This document shows positions 1-5,069 of a DNA stretch of 5,341 nt, one piece after another (the first letter of the stretch is position 1; every line of letters starts with the position of its first letter). The notes below the pieces were generated by a model that was not told the DNA's origin, searched no databases, and saw only the letters and a list, made by a program, of their open reading frames with translations. The stretch covers positions 248-5,588 of the forward strand of contig JANXAA010000168.1 of the NCBI GenBank assembly GCA_025061865.1, read 5' to 3'. The DNA comes from Acidobacteriota bacterium (lineage in GTDB: Bacteria; Acidobacteriota; HRBIN11). A program made the position numbers and the translations under genes.

Positions 1-132
1 GTGAATTTCTTGACCTCCCTCCTACCGTCCCGTCGTCAAGGCCGCGTCGTCCGGAGTCTGGGGTTCAGGGGCCTTCTTCTTGGAGGCCTGGCACCCAGGT
101 CCCAGACCGCATCCGGCGCCCTCATATGATGG
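1..132. other. Intergenic sequence downstream of the membrane protein
   Basis: No supported gene is seen. The minus strand carries an SD-like GGAGGGAGG at 14-22, but no ATG, GTG or TTG follows within the window. No terminator with a T-run was found after the membrane protein stop at 133. Confidence 0.4.
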
Positions 133-1101
133 TCATTCGGGGTCTTCGGCTTCGGCCGATGTAAGGAGCGGCTTCCGATGGAATCGAGCCCCGTGGGCGA
201 TATACAGTCCGACCCAGTATAGGGCAAGACCCATCTCGATGAAGTGGCTTCGCCAAAAGAGAAGCCATCCCAAGACGCCACACCATGTCATGAGGGTTCG
301 AAAGCGAAGCGCCCCTACTGCATAGGCAACCACAAGGCCCAGGGTCCCCAGGAGCCACCCCAGCAGACTGAACCATCCGACCTGAGCATCCGTCGCTGGT
401 GCTAAGGTCAGAAAGGTCCACACATTCCAGCCCCACGTGGACTCCAGTTTGGGACCCCACCACCAGGTCCCCCATCCTCGGACCCAGCCTCGCCAGCCCG
501 TATAGGCGAGCATCCAAGCCATCAAGAGAATGCCGGGGAGGACAGCCAAAGCGAAACGGTAGGATCCGCGTAGGCGCAAGATTCGCCCCGCCAGGGCCGG
601 CCACCAGAAGAGGGCGTGGAGGTCCACGGCCAGGGCCGTCCAGTTGAGGTAGAAGCCAGTCATCCACCGTCGGTGGAGCCACACGTAAAAACCCAAAGCC
701 AGCAAGGACTGGCTCAACAGGACGTCCCATCGACGGGCGATGACCCCGTAGAGAGCCAGGGGATTCCAGACGGCCAGCATATAGCCCCACAGGCCGCTAA
801 CCCACTCGGACGCATGAGTCCTGGCGAGGACGAGGGCCATCCATGTCCAGAGGGCGTGGAACCCAAGGGCGGCCAGGGCGGACGTCTGGTCCCGAGTCTC
901 GATGACCCGCTCGAGAAGGGCACCCAACGGCGGACGGGCCTGCGCCGTCCAAGCCGTCGAGAGATTCGGTGGCCGGTCCGACCCCTCGGGGGCGGGTAAG
1001 CCGGAAGCGCTAAGGGTCCATCCGTATATGAAGGCCTGCCAGGCTACGGTGACCACGAATAGGGCCCGGATGAGCTGAGCTTGCCAAAGGATGGCGAGCA
1101 T
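133..1101 (-). CDS. Trp-rich multi-pass membrane protein, possibly GT-C (GT87/DUF2029-like) glycosyltransferase
   Basis: Not recognised with certainty. The 322-residue product is very hydrophobic and rich in Trp, with about 8-10 membrane segments; clear ones lie near residues 2-28, 75-93, 101-121, 127-142, 150-172 and 183-200, with several more in the C-terminal third. Features that recall polyprenyl-phosphate-sugar-dependent GT-C enzymes of the GT87/DUF2029 type are PPLGALL (57-63) after the first extracellular loop, WNPLALYG (112-119) followed by RWDVLL (124-129), and a KLESTW stretch (218-223). The acidic residue expected after the first membrane segment is not obvious, so this is a weak inference. 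A second, weaker resemblance is the Trp-rich WGTWWWGP (210-217), which recalls the heme-handling domain of CcmC/CcsA proteins, but its Asp is missing. I chose the ATG at 1101 because GGGAGGGG lies 5 nt upstream; the longer start at 1158 has no SD. The gene is probably the last of a minus-strand pair with the zinc-ribbon gene upstream. Confidence 0.7.
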   Translation of the reverse strand: MLAILWQAQLIRALFVVTVAWQAFIYGWTLSASGLPAPEGSDRPPNLSTAWTAQARPPLGALLERVIETRDQTSALAALGFHALWTWMALVLARTHASEWVSGLWGYMLAVWNPLALYGVIARRWDVLLSQSLLALGFYVWLHRRWMTGFYLNWTALAVDLHALFWWPALAGRILRLRGSYRFALAVLPGILLMAWMLAYTGWRGWVRGWGTWWWGPKLESTWGWNVWTFLTLAPATDAQVGWFSLLGWLLGTLGLVVAYAVGALRFRTLMTWCGVLGWLLFWRSHFIEMGLALYWVGLYIAHGARFHRKPLLTSAEAEDPE

Positions 1102-1106
1102 AAAGG

Positions 1107-1114
1107 CCCCTCCC
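1107..1114 (-). promoter_or_regulatory. SD that decides the start of the membrane protein
   Basis: On the minus strand this reads GGGAGGGG, 5 nt before the ATG at 1101. The upstream in-frame ATG at 1158 is preceded by GGTCGGCCCCGCCC, with no SD, so translation most likely begins at 1101. Confidence 0.55.
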
Positions 1115-1277
1115 GTAAAGACTTTGTATTGCACCGTTTGGGTTGGATTGAGAGGCATGGGCGGGGCCGACCCTAAGGGGAGGACACCGACGCAGGATCC
1201 AAAATGCAGGATAGGGGTGGCCAGCCAAAGCCGTACCCAACGGAAAAGACCTCATCTTGCATCCTGCACCCTGGAGA

Positions 1278-1679
1278 CTAATCCCGCCATCGGAAGGCGG
1301 ACGTCCGATGACCGGACATCGGTCGGGGGCGGATGGCCTTATAGGCGAAGAACACGGCGAGGACCAACGTGGTCGTGGCCAGGGCGATGGCCAGGTAGAG
1401 TCCTCCGACGCCGTGCCGAAGTATGTAGTACATAGTGCCCAGGGTGAGGCCGAGCCAGACCAGGGCCCCCGTGCCATAAATCCAACGGGCCCATGTATAC
1501 GACCGGGCGACGGCGTCCCGCTCGGCCCACTGGCGAAGGAGGAGCATGTGATCGATGGCCTTCAAGTCTGGGGGCCGAAACTGCTGGAGGAGTTCCTCCG
1601 AAAAAGTTGCACCGCAGTACAGACACTTCGTAAAATTCACACTCACGATGGCCCGATGGCAAGCCGGGCACTTGAGCAC
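1278..1679 (-). CDS. Small zinc-ribbon membrane protein of unknown function
   Basis: The product is 133 residues. An N-terminal zinc ribbon has CPAC (Cys4, Cys7) and CLYC (Cys19, Cys22), which would bind one Zn2+. A polar helical linker follows (about 28-62), then two membrane segments (about 66-87 and 93-113) and a short basic tail. With the ribbon at the extreme N-terminus and no signal peptide, it most likely faces the cytoplasm, but this is inferred. No catalytic motif is visible. The start is GTG, supported by GAGGG 7 nt upstream and by the ribbon starting at residue 4. It diverges from pgsA with 12 bp between starts, and the membrane protein gene lies downstream on the same strand after about 176 bp. 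Zinc-ribbon plus two-TM proteins are common and mostly uncharacterised, so no function is proposed. Confidence 0.75.
   Translation of the reverse strand: MLKCPACHRAIVSVNFTKCLYCGATFSEELLQQFRPPDLKAIDHMLLLRQWAERDAVARSYTWARWIYGTGALVWLGLTLGTMYYILRHGVGGLYLAIALATTTLVLAVFFAYKAIRPRPMSGHRTSAFRWRD
1607..1636 (+). promoter_or_regulatory. Candidate sigma70-type promoter for pgsA
   Basis: TTGCAC (1607-1612, 3/6 match) and TAAAAT (1631-1636, 5/6 match) are separated by 18 nt. This would give a leader of about 50 nt before the pgsA ATG at 1692. The site lies inside the oppositely oriented zinc-ribbon gene, as it must if pgsA has its own promoter, because only 12 bp separate the two starts. Confidence 0.3.
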
Positions 1680-1686
1680 GGCGGGA

Positions 1687-1691
1687 CCCTC
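1687..1691 (-). promoter_or_regulatory. SD of the GTG-start zinc-ribbon gene
   Basis: Minus-strand GAGGG, 7 nt before the GTG at 1679. It supports the non-ATG start. It sits directly against the pgsA ATG at 1692 on the other strand. Confidence 0.5.
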
Positions 1692-2324
1692 ATGAAACCG
1701 TCGGTAGGATACCCGAATTCGGCTTCTCCCGCAAGCGTTGCCTCTTGGTGGAATACCCCGAACGCCTTGAGCCTCTTGCGGATTCTGCTGACCCCGATCC
1801 TGGTCGTCATCCTCCTAACGGCCTTGCGGGGCCTGGAATTTTGGGCCCTGGGCATCTTCTGGGTAGCCTCCCTGACCGACTGGCTGGACGGATACCTGGC
1901 CCGTCAACGGGCCCAGCAGACCCGCGTCGGCGCCCTCCTGGACCCCCTGGCTGACAAACTGTTAGTCTGTTCCGTCTTTATCGCTTTCGTGGAGCTTCGG
2001 CTCGTCCCGGCCTGGATGGTCACGATTGTCGTAAGCCGGGAACTCTTCGTCACAGGCTTACGGGGCATGGCTTCCGAGGACCGGACCGTCCTGTCGGCCC
2101 GATGGCTCGGGAAGTTAAAGTTTGTCCTTCAAGTCGTCACGATCTCCCTGGTCATCCTGGCCCATCGGTATCGGGGCTTCTGGGGACAAGTCGCTGATGC
2201 CTCCCTATGGGTCATGCTGGGAGTTACCCTCCTATCGATGGCCGACTACGTGAAGGTCTTCATCCAGGGGCGGGGGACCCAGCGGCCGGACGAGGCCCTT
2301 CGTGACGATGCGACGCCCTCATAG
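1692..2324 (+). CDS. pgsA: CDP-diacylglycerol--glycerol-3-phosphate 3-phosphatidyltransferase
   Basis: PgsA is an integral inner-membrane enzyme that transfers the phosphatidyl group of CDP-diacylglycerol to sn-glycerol 3-phosphate, giving phosphatidylglycerophosphate and CMP. This is the committed step to phosphatidylglycerol and cardiolipin. The product (210 residues) carries the full CDP-alcohol phosphotransferase signature: Asp63, Asp66-Gly67, Ala70-Arg71, Gly80, Asp84 and Asp88, with exact D-x2-DG-x2-AR-x8-G-x3-D-x3-D spacing. The family-typical TPNALSLLRI precedes it at 22-31. Several membrane segments follow (about 33-60, 90-125, 150-160, 170-195), with a polar C-terminal tail. It is slightly longer than usual because of about 20 extra N-terminal residues. 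The start at ATG 1692 is the best guess; its SD is poor (GGCGGGA). An ATG at 1656 is in frame but would overlap the divergent gene, and an even longer ORF reaching 1257 is antisense to that gene. The signature makes the superfamily certain; PgsA rather than another CDP-alcohol transferase is very likely. Confidence 0.9.
   Translation: MKPSVGYPNSASPASVASWWNTPNALSLLRILLTPILVVILLTALRGLEFWALGIFWVASLTDWLDGYLARQRAQQTRVGALLDPLADKLLVCSVFIAFVELRLVPAWMVTIVVSRELFVTGLRGMASEDRTVLSARWLGKLKFVLQVVTISLVILAHRYRGFWGQVADASLWVMLGVTLLSMADYVKVFIQGRGTQRPDEALRDDATPS
1706..1734 (-). promoter_or_regulatory. Candidate sigma70-type promoter for the zinc-ribbon gene
   Basis: Minus-strand TTGCGG (1729-1734) and TATCCT (1706-1711) are separated by 17 nt. 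They match the consensus at 3/6 and 4/6 positions. Transcription would start about 20 nt before the GTG, leaving room for the SD. The site lies inside the 5' coding part of pgsA. The match is weak and chance is possible. Confidence 0.3.
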
Positions 2325-2355
2325 CACAGCCCCCACAGGTGAACCATGAGCTGTG
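2325..2355. terminator. Weak hairpin between convergent pgsA and selW-like gene
   Basis: CACAGC (2325-2330) and GCTGTG (2350-2355) form a 6-bp inverted repeat in the 42-bp gap between two convergent genes. There is no T-tract on either side. It could help end both transcripts, but the stem is short and the loop is 19 nt. Confidence 0.2.
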
Positions 2356-2366
2356 AGCCGGGGTGT

Positions 2367-2606
2367 TCACCGCTTCAGGCGCTGTTGGACGACCGACCGA
2401 ATTTCCTCGTACTTGGGAAATCGGCCCGCTTCTTTCTTGGAGAAAACCATCTCCCCGTCGATGTAGACCTCGAAGCGGCCCCCGGCGGCCGGTACGAGGG
2501 TCACCTCCTCGAGGGCCTGCTTATACTCAGTGATGAGCTGTTCCGTCAACCTGACGGCTTGGGGTTCGTAGTTTCACACGGCGCAGTATACGATCTGAAC
2601 TTTCAT
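2367..2606 (-). CDS. SelW/Rdx-family selenoprotein with in-frame UGA (Sec11)
   Basis: Read from the ATG at 2606 with TGA at 2574-2576 taken as selenocysteine, the product is 79 residues, the normal length for bacterial SelT/SelW/SelH (Rdx) thioredoxin-fold proteins. It begins MKVQIVYCAV, then Sec11, then NYEPQAVRL. The redox motif is therefore Cys8-x-x-Sec11, right after the first beta strand, where the family has CxxC or CxxU. Downstream, the family pattern is intact: TLVPAAGGRFEVYIDG, then VFSKKEAGRFPKYEEI. Family members are thought to be thiol oxidoreductases; the substrate is unknown. AGGAGG lies 8 nt before the ATG. Without Sec, only a 60-residue fragment from a TTG at 2549 would be called, lacking the active site and any SD. 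The gene ends with a second TGA, read as a true stop. It follows groEL on the same strand after 297 bp. The alternative is a sequencing error in a TGC/TGT Cys codon, or a decayed gene. The SECIS-like hairpin argues for Sec. SelA, SelB, SelC and SelD must be encoded elsewhere. Confidence 0.88.
2543..2557 (-). promoter_or_regulatory. Putative bacterial SECIS hairpin
   Basis: On the minus strand CCGUC (5' arm), loop AGGUU and GACGG (3' arm) form a perfect 5-bp stem. An extra A-U closure would leave the loop as just GGU. The stem begins 17 nt after the in-frame UGA, and the loop GGU lies 23-25 nt after it. In the well-studied E. coli fdhF element the SelB-bound apical loop also presents a GGU about 19-21 nt after the UGA. 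The element lies within the coding sequence, as bacterial SECIS elements do. Confidence 0.65.
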
Positions 2607-2614
2607 AGGACACG

Positions 2615-2620
2615 CCTCCT
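2615..2620 (-). promoter_or_regulatory. SD of the SelW-like gene
   Basis: Minus-strand AGGAGG, 8 nt before the ATG at 2606. It shows that translation starts upstream of the in-frame TGA rather than at the internal TTG (2549), which has no SD. It is the key evidence that the upstream codons are translated. Confidence 0.75.
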
Positions 2621-2681
2621 ATTGAGGGCGGCAGGAGGTAAGGGGACGGTAGGATGGCCTGACTAAGGTAGATGGGCACAT
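2619..2681 (-). CDS. Possible 20-codon leader ORF upstream of the SelW-like gene
   Basis: The ATG at 2681 follows a strong purine-rich SD (AGGAGGGAGGAG at 2686-2697, minus strand). The ORF is 20 codons long, ends in TAG, and stops 12 nt before the SelW-like ATG, overlapping that gene's SD. The peptide begins MCPSTLVRP and has several Arg and Pro and two Cys. It is too short for homology. It may be a leader peptide that couples translation, or the SD-like tract may be fortuitous. Confidence 0.3.
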   Translation of the reverse strand: MCPSTLVRPSYRPLTSCRPQ

Positions 2682-2874
2682 AAAGCTCCTCCCTCCTGCA
2701 TCCCATCGACCCTGCTTTAGCCGGTGGGGCTTGGAGATCTTTGAGGACCCTCTCGAAGGTCGCAACTTGGGGTAGAATAGGGAAAAAGCACCCCTTCGGA
2801 TATCCTGTCTGCCCAATATGCAAAACTGCTGCCCTGCCCGTAAAGAAGCTAAGTTAGGAACCCCGGGATGCGAG

Positions 2875-2896
2875 AGGGGGGCTGAGCCGCCCCCCT
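2875..2896 (-). terminator. GC-rich hairpin after groEL
   Basis: On the minus strand AGGGGGGC and GCCCCCCT form a perfect 8-bp stem with a 6-nt loop, starting 7 nt after the groEL stop. Flanking AACCCGG and CCGGGGTT could lengthen it with a bulge. No T-run follows, so it would be a non-canonical terminator or an mRNA 3'-end stabiliser. Confidence 0.5.
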
Positions 2897-2902
2897 GCCG
2901 GG

Positions 2903-4534
2903 TTAGAATTCCATGTCTTCCATGCCCGCTGGCGTCCGTTTCTTCTTTTTCTTCTTCTCGGGGAGCTCGACCAGCACGGCTTCTGTCGTGACCAGCAAGC
3001 TGGCGACTGAGGCGGCATTCTGGAGGGCCACCCGTGTCACCTTCATCGGGTCTACGACGCCGGCCTTCATGAGGTCCTCAAAGGTGAGCGTCCGGGCGTT
3101 CAGGCCGTAAGCGACTTGTCTTTTCTCGAGGATCCGCTCGACGACCGTCGTCGGGTCCATTCCGGTGTTGGCCGCAATCTGACGGACCGGCTCCTCGAGG
3201 GCCCGCCGTATGATCTCGACGCCGACCCGCTCGTCCCCGTCGATTTTCAAGTCGTCCAAGACCCGCCGGGCTCGCAGGAGGGCGACGCCGCCGCCGGGCA
3301 GGATGCCCTCCTCGACAGCCGCCTTCGTGGCGTGGACGGCGTCTTCGATCCGGGCCTTCAGTTCCTTCATGGCCGACTCCGTCGGCGCCCCGACTCGGAT
3401 GACGGCGACACCGCCCGAGAGCTTGGCGATCCGCTCCTGAAGCTTCTCCTTATCGTAATCCGACGTCGTCTTCTCCAGCTCAGTCTTTAACTGCTCGATC
3501 CGGCCCTGGATGGCCCGCTTGTCGCCCTGACCGCCGACGATGGTCGTCGTCTCTTTCTTGACGATGACCCGCTGGGCCCGCCCGAGGTCCCGGAGGGTGA
3601 CTCGCTCGAGCTTCAGGCCCGTCTCCTCGGCGATGAACTGGCCACCCGTGAGGATAGCGATGTCCTGACACATCGCCTTCCGGCGTTCGCCGTACCCAGG
3701 TGCCTTAACAGCACAGACCTTCAAGACGCCCCGGAGTTTGTTGACGACCAGCGTCGCCAGGGCCTCGCCCTCGACGTCTTCGGCGATGACCAGCAAGGGC
3801 CGTCCGTCTTGGACGATCTGCTGGAGTAGGGGCAAGAGGTCGTTGACTGCCGAGATCTTCTTCTCGTAGACCAGGATGTAGGCGTCCTCCAGGACGCACT
3901 CCATCCGGTCTGGGTCGGTAATAAAGTAAGGCGATAGATAGCCCCGGTCGAATTGCATGCCCTCGACGACTTCCAGTTGGGTCGTCGCCGACTTGCCCTC
4001 CTCGACGGTGATGACACCGTCGCGCCCGACTTTCTCCATCGCCTCAGCGATGAGCTGACCGACCCGCTCGTCGTTGTTAGCGGCGATAGCAGCGACGTAC
4101 TCGATGTCCTTGTTGTCGGCCACGGGGCGAGCCATCTTGCGGAGTTCCTCGACGACGGCCTCGACGGCTCGCTCGATGCCCCGCCGGACCAACATGGGAT
4201 TGGCCCCGGCGGCGACATGCCGGAGGCCCTCCCGGAAGATGGCGTAAGCCAAGACCGCCGCCGTCGTCGTGCCGTCCCCGGCGATGTCATGGGTCTTCGT
4301 GGCCACCTGCTTAACCAGGGTTGCCCCCATGTTCTCGTACTTATCCTTGAGCTCGATCTCCTTGGCGACGGTCACGCCGTCCTTGGTCACCAGGGGCGAG
4401 CCGAAACTCCGGTGCAGGATGACGTTACGGCCGGTCGGCCCCAGAGTCACGCGGACGGCGTCGACCAGCTTCTGGACACCCCGGAGCAAGGCTTGCCGGG
4501 CTTCATCGTGGTAACGAAGGTCCTTGGCCGGCAT
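2903..4534 (-). CDS. groEL: Chaperonin GroEL (Cpn60, HSP60)
   Basis: Cytosolic group I chaperonin: two heptameric rings that bind unfolded proteins and, with ATP and GroES, enclose them for folding. The 543-residue product aligns gap-free with the start of E. coli GroEL. It has the equatorial ATP-site loop LGPTGRNV (31-38), catalytic Asp52 in KDGVTVAKE, and Asp87 in GDGTTTA (86-92). The late catalytic Asp lies in IEDAVHAT, followed by the nucleotide-binding LPGGGVALLRA. Lys34 of E. coli is Thr here. The C-terminus is unusual: a six-Lys run after PEK-type residues, ending AGMEDMEF, in place of the usual GGM repeats. The ATG at 4534 is chosen because AGGAGG lies 6 nt upstream and numbering matches E. 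coli; an in-frame start at 4549 would add five residues and place the SD inside the gene. It lies 75 bp after groES, certainly in the same operon. Confidence 0.98.
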   Translation of the reverse strand: MPAKDLRYHDEARQALLRGVQKLVDAVRVTLGPTGRNVILHRSFGSPLVTKDGVTVAKEIELKDKYENMGATLVKQVATKTHDIAGDGTTTAAVLAYAIFREGLRHVAAGANPMLVRRGIERAVEAVVEELRKMARPVADNKDIEYVAAIAANNDERVGQLIAEAMEKVGRDGVITVEEGKSATTQLEVVEGMQFDRGYLSPYFITDPDRMECVLEDAYILVYEKKISAVNDLLPLLQQIVQDGRPLLVIAEDVEGEALATLVVNKLRGVLKVCAVKAPGYGERRKAMCQDIAILTGGQFIAEETGLKLERVTLRDLGRAQRVIVKKETTTIVGGQGDKRAIQGRIEQLKTELEKTTSDYDKEKLQERIAKLSGGVAVIRVGAPTESAMKELKARIEDAVHATKAAVEEGILPGGGVALLRARRVLDDLKIDGDERVGVEIIRRALEEPVRQIAANTGMDPTTVVERILEKRQVAYGLNARTLTFEDLMKAGVVDPMKVTRVALQNAASVASLLVTTEAVLVELPEKKKKKKRTPAGMEDMEF

Positions 4535-4540
4535 CGCGCA

Positions 4541-4546
4541 CCTCCT
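4541..4546 (-). promoter_or_regulatory. SD that decides the groEL start
   Basis: Minus-strand AGGAGG with a 6-nt gap to the ATG at 4534. It rules out the longer in-frame start at 4549, which lies upstream of this SD. Confidence 0.8.
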
Positions 4547-4574
4547 CAACTAATCCGGGATTTCAGGAACCCTT

Positions 4575-4606
4575 GGCCTTCGAGGCTGACGGCGAACTCG
4601 AAGGCC
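4575..4606 (-). promoter_or_regulatory. Strong hairpin in the groES-groEL spacer
   Basis: GGCCTTCGAG and CTCGAAGGCC form a perfect 10-bp inverted repeat with a 12-nt loop, starting 3 nt after the groES stop. No T-run follows. It could be an mRNA processing or stabilising element, or a partial attenuator that sets the groES to groEL ratio; the role is inferred only. Confidence 0.55.
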
Positions 4607-4609
4607 CGT

Positions 4610-4903
4610 CTATTGTTCTTCCAGAACGGCATAGATGTCGTCTTCCCGCAAAATCAGGTACTCCTTGTCGTCCATCTTAAACTCGGTGCCCGCGTATTTG
4701 CCGAAGATCACCAGATTCCCGGGCTTCACAGTCATTTCCCGCCGAGTCCCTTCCTCCGTCAGGCGGCCCGGACCGACGGCGACGACTCGGCCCTGCTGGG
4801 GCTTCTCCTTGGCCGTGTCCGGGATAATAATACCGCCCACGGTCTCCTCCTGCTTTTCCAGACGTTCGACGATCACGCGGTCATGCAAGGGTTTCACCTT
4901 CAT
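4610..4903 (-). CDS. groES: Co-chaperonin GroES (Cpn10)
   Basis: Heptameric lid of the GroEL chamber. It binds the GroEL apical domains through a mobile loop and acts in the cytosol. The 97-residue product is of the usual length. It begins MKVKPLHDRVIVE, typical of the family. The mobile loop with the hydrophobic GroEL-binding tripeptide is GGIIIPD (23-29). The central VVAVGPG and the later PGNLVIFGKYAGTE and EYLILREDDIYAV segments are the conserved beta-barrel strands. The start is supported by GGGAGGT, 5 nt upstream. It is the first of the groES-groEL pair and lies 166 bp after grpE on the same strand. Confidence 0.98.
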   Translation of the reverse strand: MKVKPLHDRVIVERLEKQEETVGGIIIPDTAKEKPQQGRVVAVGPGRLTEEGTRREMTVKPGNLVIFGKYAGTEFKMDDKEYLILREDDIYAVLEEQ

Positions 4904-5069
4904 GGCCTACCTCCCACTGAAAAGATGGACGGTCGAACAATAGGGCAATAAGGCCATAACCGTAAGGCAAAATTCGTGACGGTGGGACAGCCTTGAGACA
5001 ACACCAGGGAGTCGAACCCGTTACGCCGTCCCATTCCCGATCCCCATCCATGACTCTGGCCTTACGACC
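4904..5069. other. Spacer between grpE and groES
   Basis: These 166 bp would hold any heat-shock promoter of groESL. No CIRCE operator (TTAGCACTC-N9-GAGTGCTAA) and no clear sigma32-type promoter (CTTGAA with CCCCAT) is visible on the minus strand. A TTGCCT near 4966-4971 (minus) has only poor -10 partners downstream. The main structure is the stem at 4983-5033. No complete tRNA can be folded. Confidence 0.5.
4983..5033 (-). promoter_or_regulatory. Stem-loop with tRNA T-arm-like loop upstream of groES
   Basis: On the minus strand UGGGACGGC (5025-5033) pairs with GCUGUCCCA (4983-4991) over 9 bp with one G-U pair; on the plus strand that position is an A-C mismatch, so the minus-strand RNA is favoured. 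The 33-nt interior contains GGGTTCGACTCCC (5007-5019), which looks like a tRNA T-loop with a 3-bp stem. There is no anticodon arm or CCA. It could be a grpE 3' terminator-like structure, a groES leader element or a tRNA remnant. Confidence 0.35.

Larger units (their letters stand above)
2607..2902. other. Intergenic region between groEL and the SelW-like gene
   Basis: These 296 bp hold a GC-rich hairpin right after groEL (2875-2896) and the possible leader ORF (2619-2681). The middle part (about 2700-2870) has no convincing ORF, tRNA or repeat. Only weak -10-like sequences are seen on the minus strand, such as TATTCT near 2771-2776 and ATATCC near 2799, without good -35 partners. The SelW-like gene may have its own promoter here, but I cannot place it. 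Confidence 0.5.

Noticed and set aside
1..22. SD-like GGAGGGAGG on the minus strand at the window edge
   Set aside because: No start codon follows within the 13 nt left in the window, so no gene can be supported.
122..790. Minus-strand ORF of 222 codons overlapping the membrane protein
   Set aside because: It is in another frame of the same strand, with no SD and a composition typical of a frame shadow. The 133-1101 frame has regular membrane segments.
1204..1268. 8-9 bp inverted repeat TGCAGGAT and ATCCTGCA upstream of the membrane protein
   Set aside because: The arms are about 50 bp apart, and no operator or mobile-element end is recognisable. Chance is likely.
1257..1691. N-terminal extension of pgsA to 1257, or start at 1656
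   Set aside because: The extra residues have no membrane or family features and lie antisense to the zinc-ribbon gene. PgsA family proteins begin shortly before the PNALSLLRI region.
2367..2549. 60-residue gene starting at TTG 2549
   Set aside because: No SD precedes this TTG, and the product would lack the first strand and redox motif. The 79-residue readthrough frame explains the data better.
20..2654. 12-bp inverted pair TCCTACCGTCCC at 20-31 and 2643-2654
   Set aside because: A 12-base match in either orientation is expected about once by chance in a window of this size, and the flanks do not extend it.
2346..2666. Plus-strand ORF of 106 codons after pgsA
   Set aside because: It is antisense to the SelW-like gene, which has clear family motifs, an SD and a hairpin. 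The plus-strand product looks like nothing known.
3953..4951. Long plus-strand ORF opposite groEL and groES
   Set aside because: It is fully antisense to two certain genes. Its open frame follows from the GC-rich third-position bias of groEL, and it matches no family I know.
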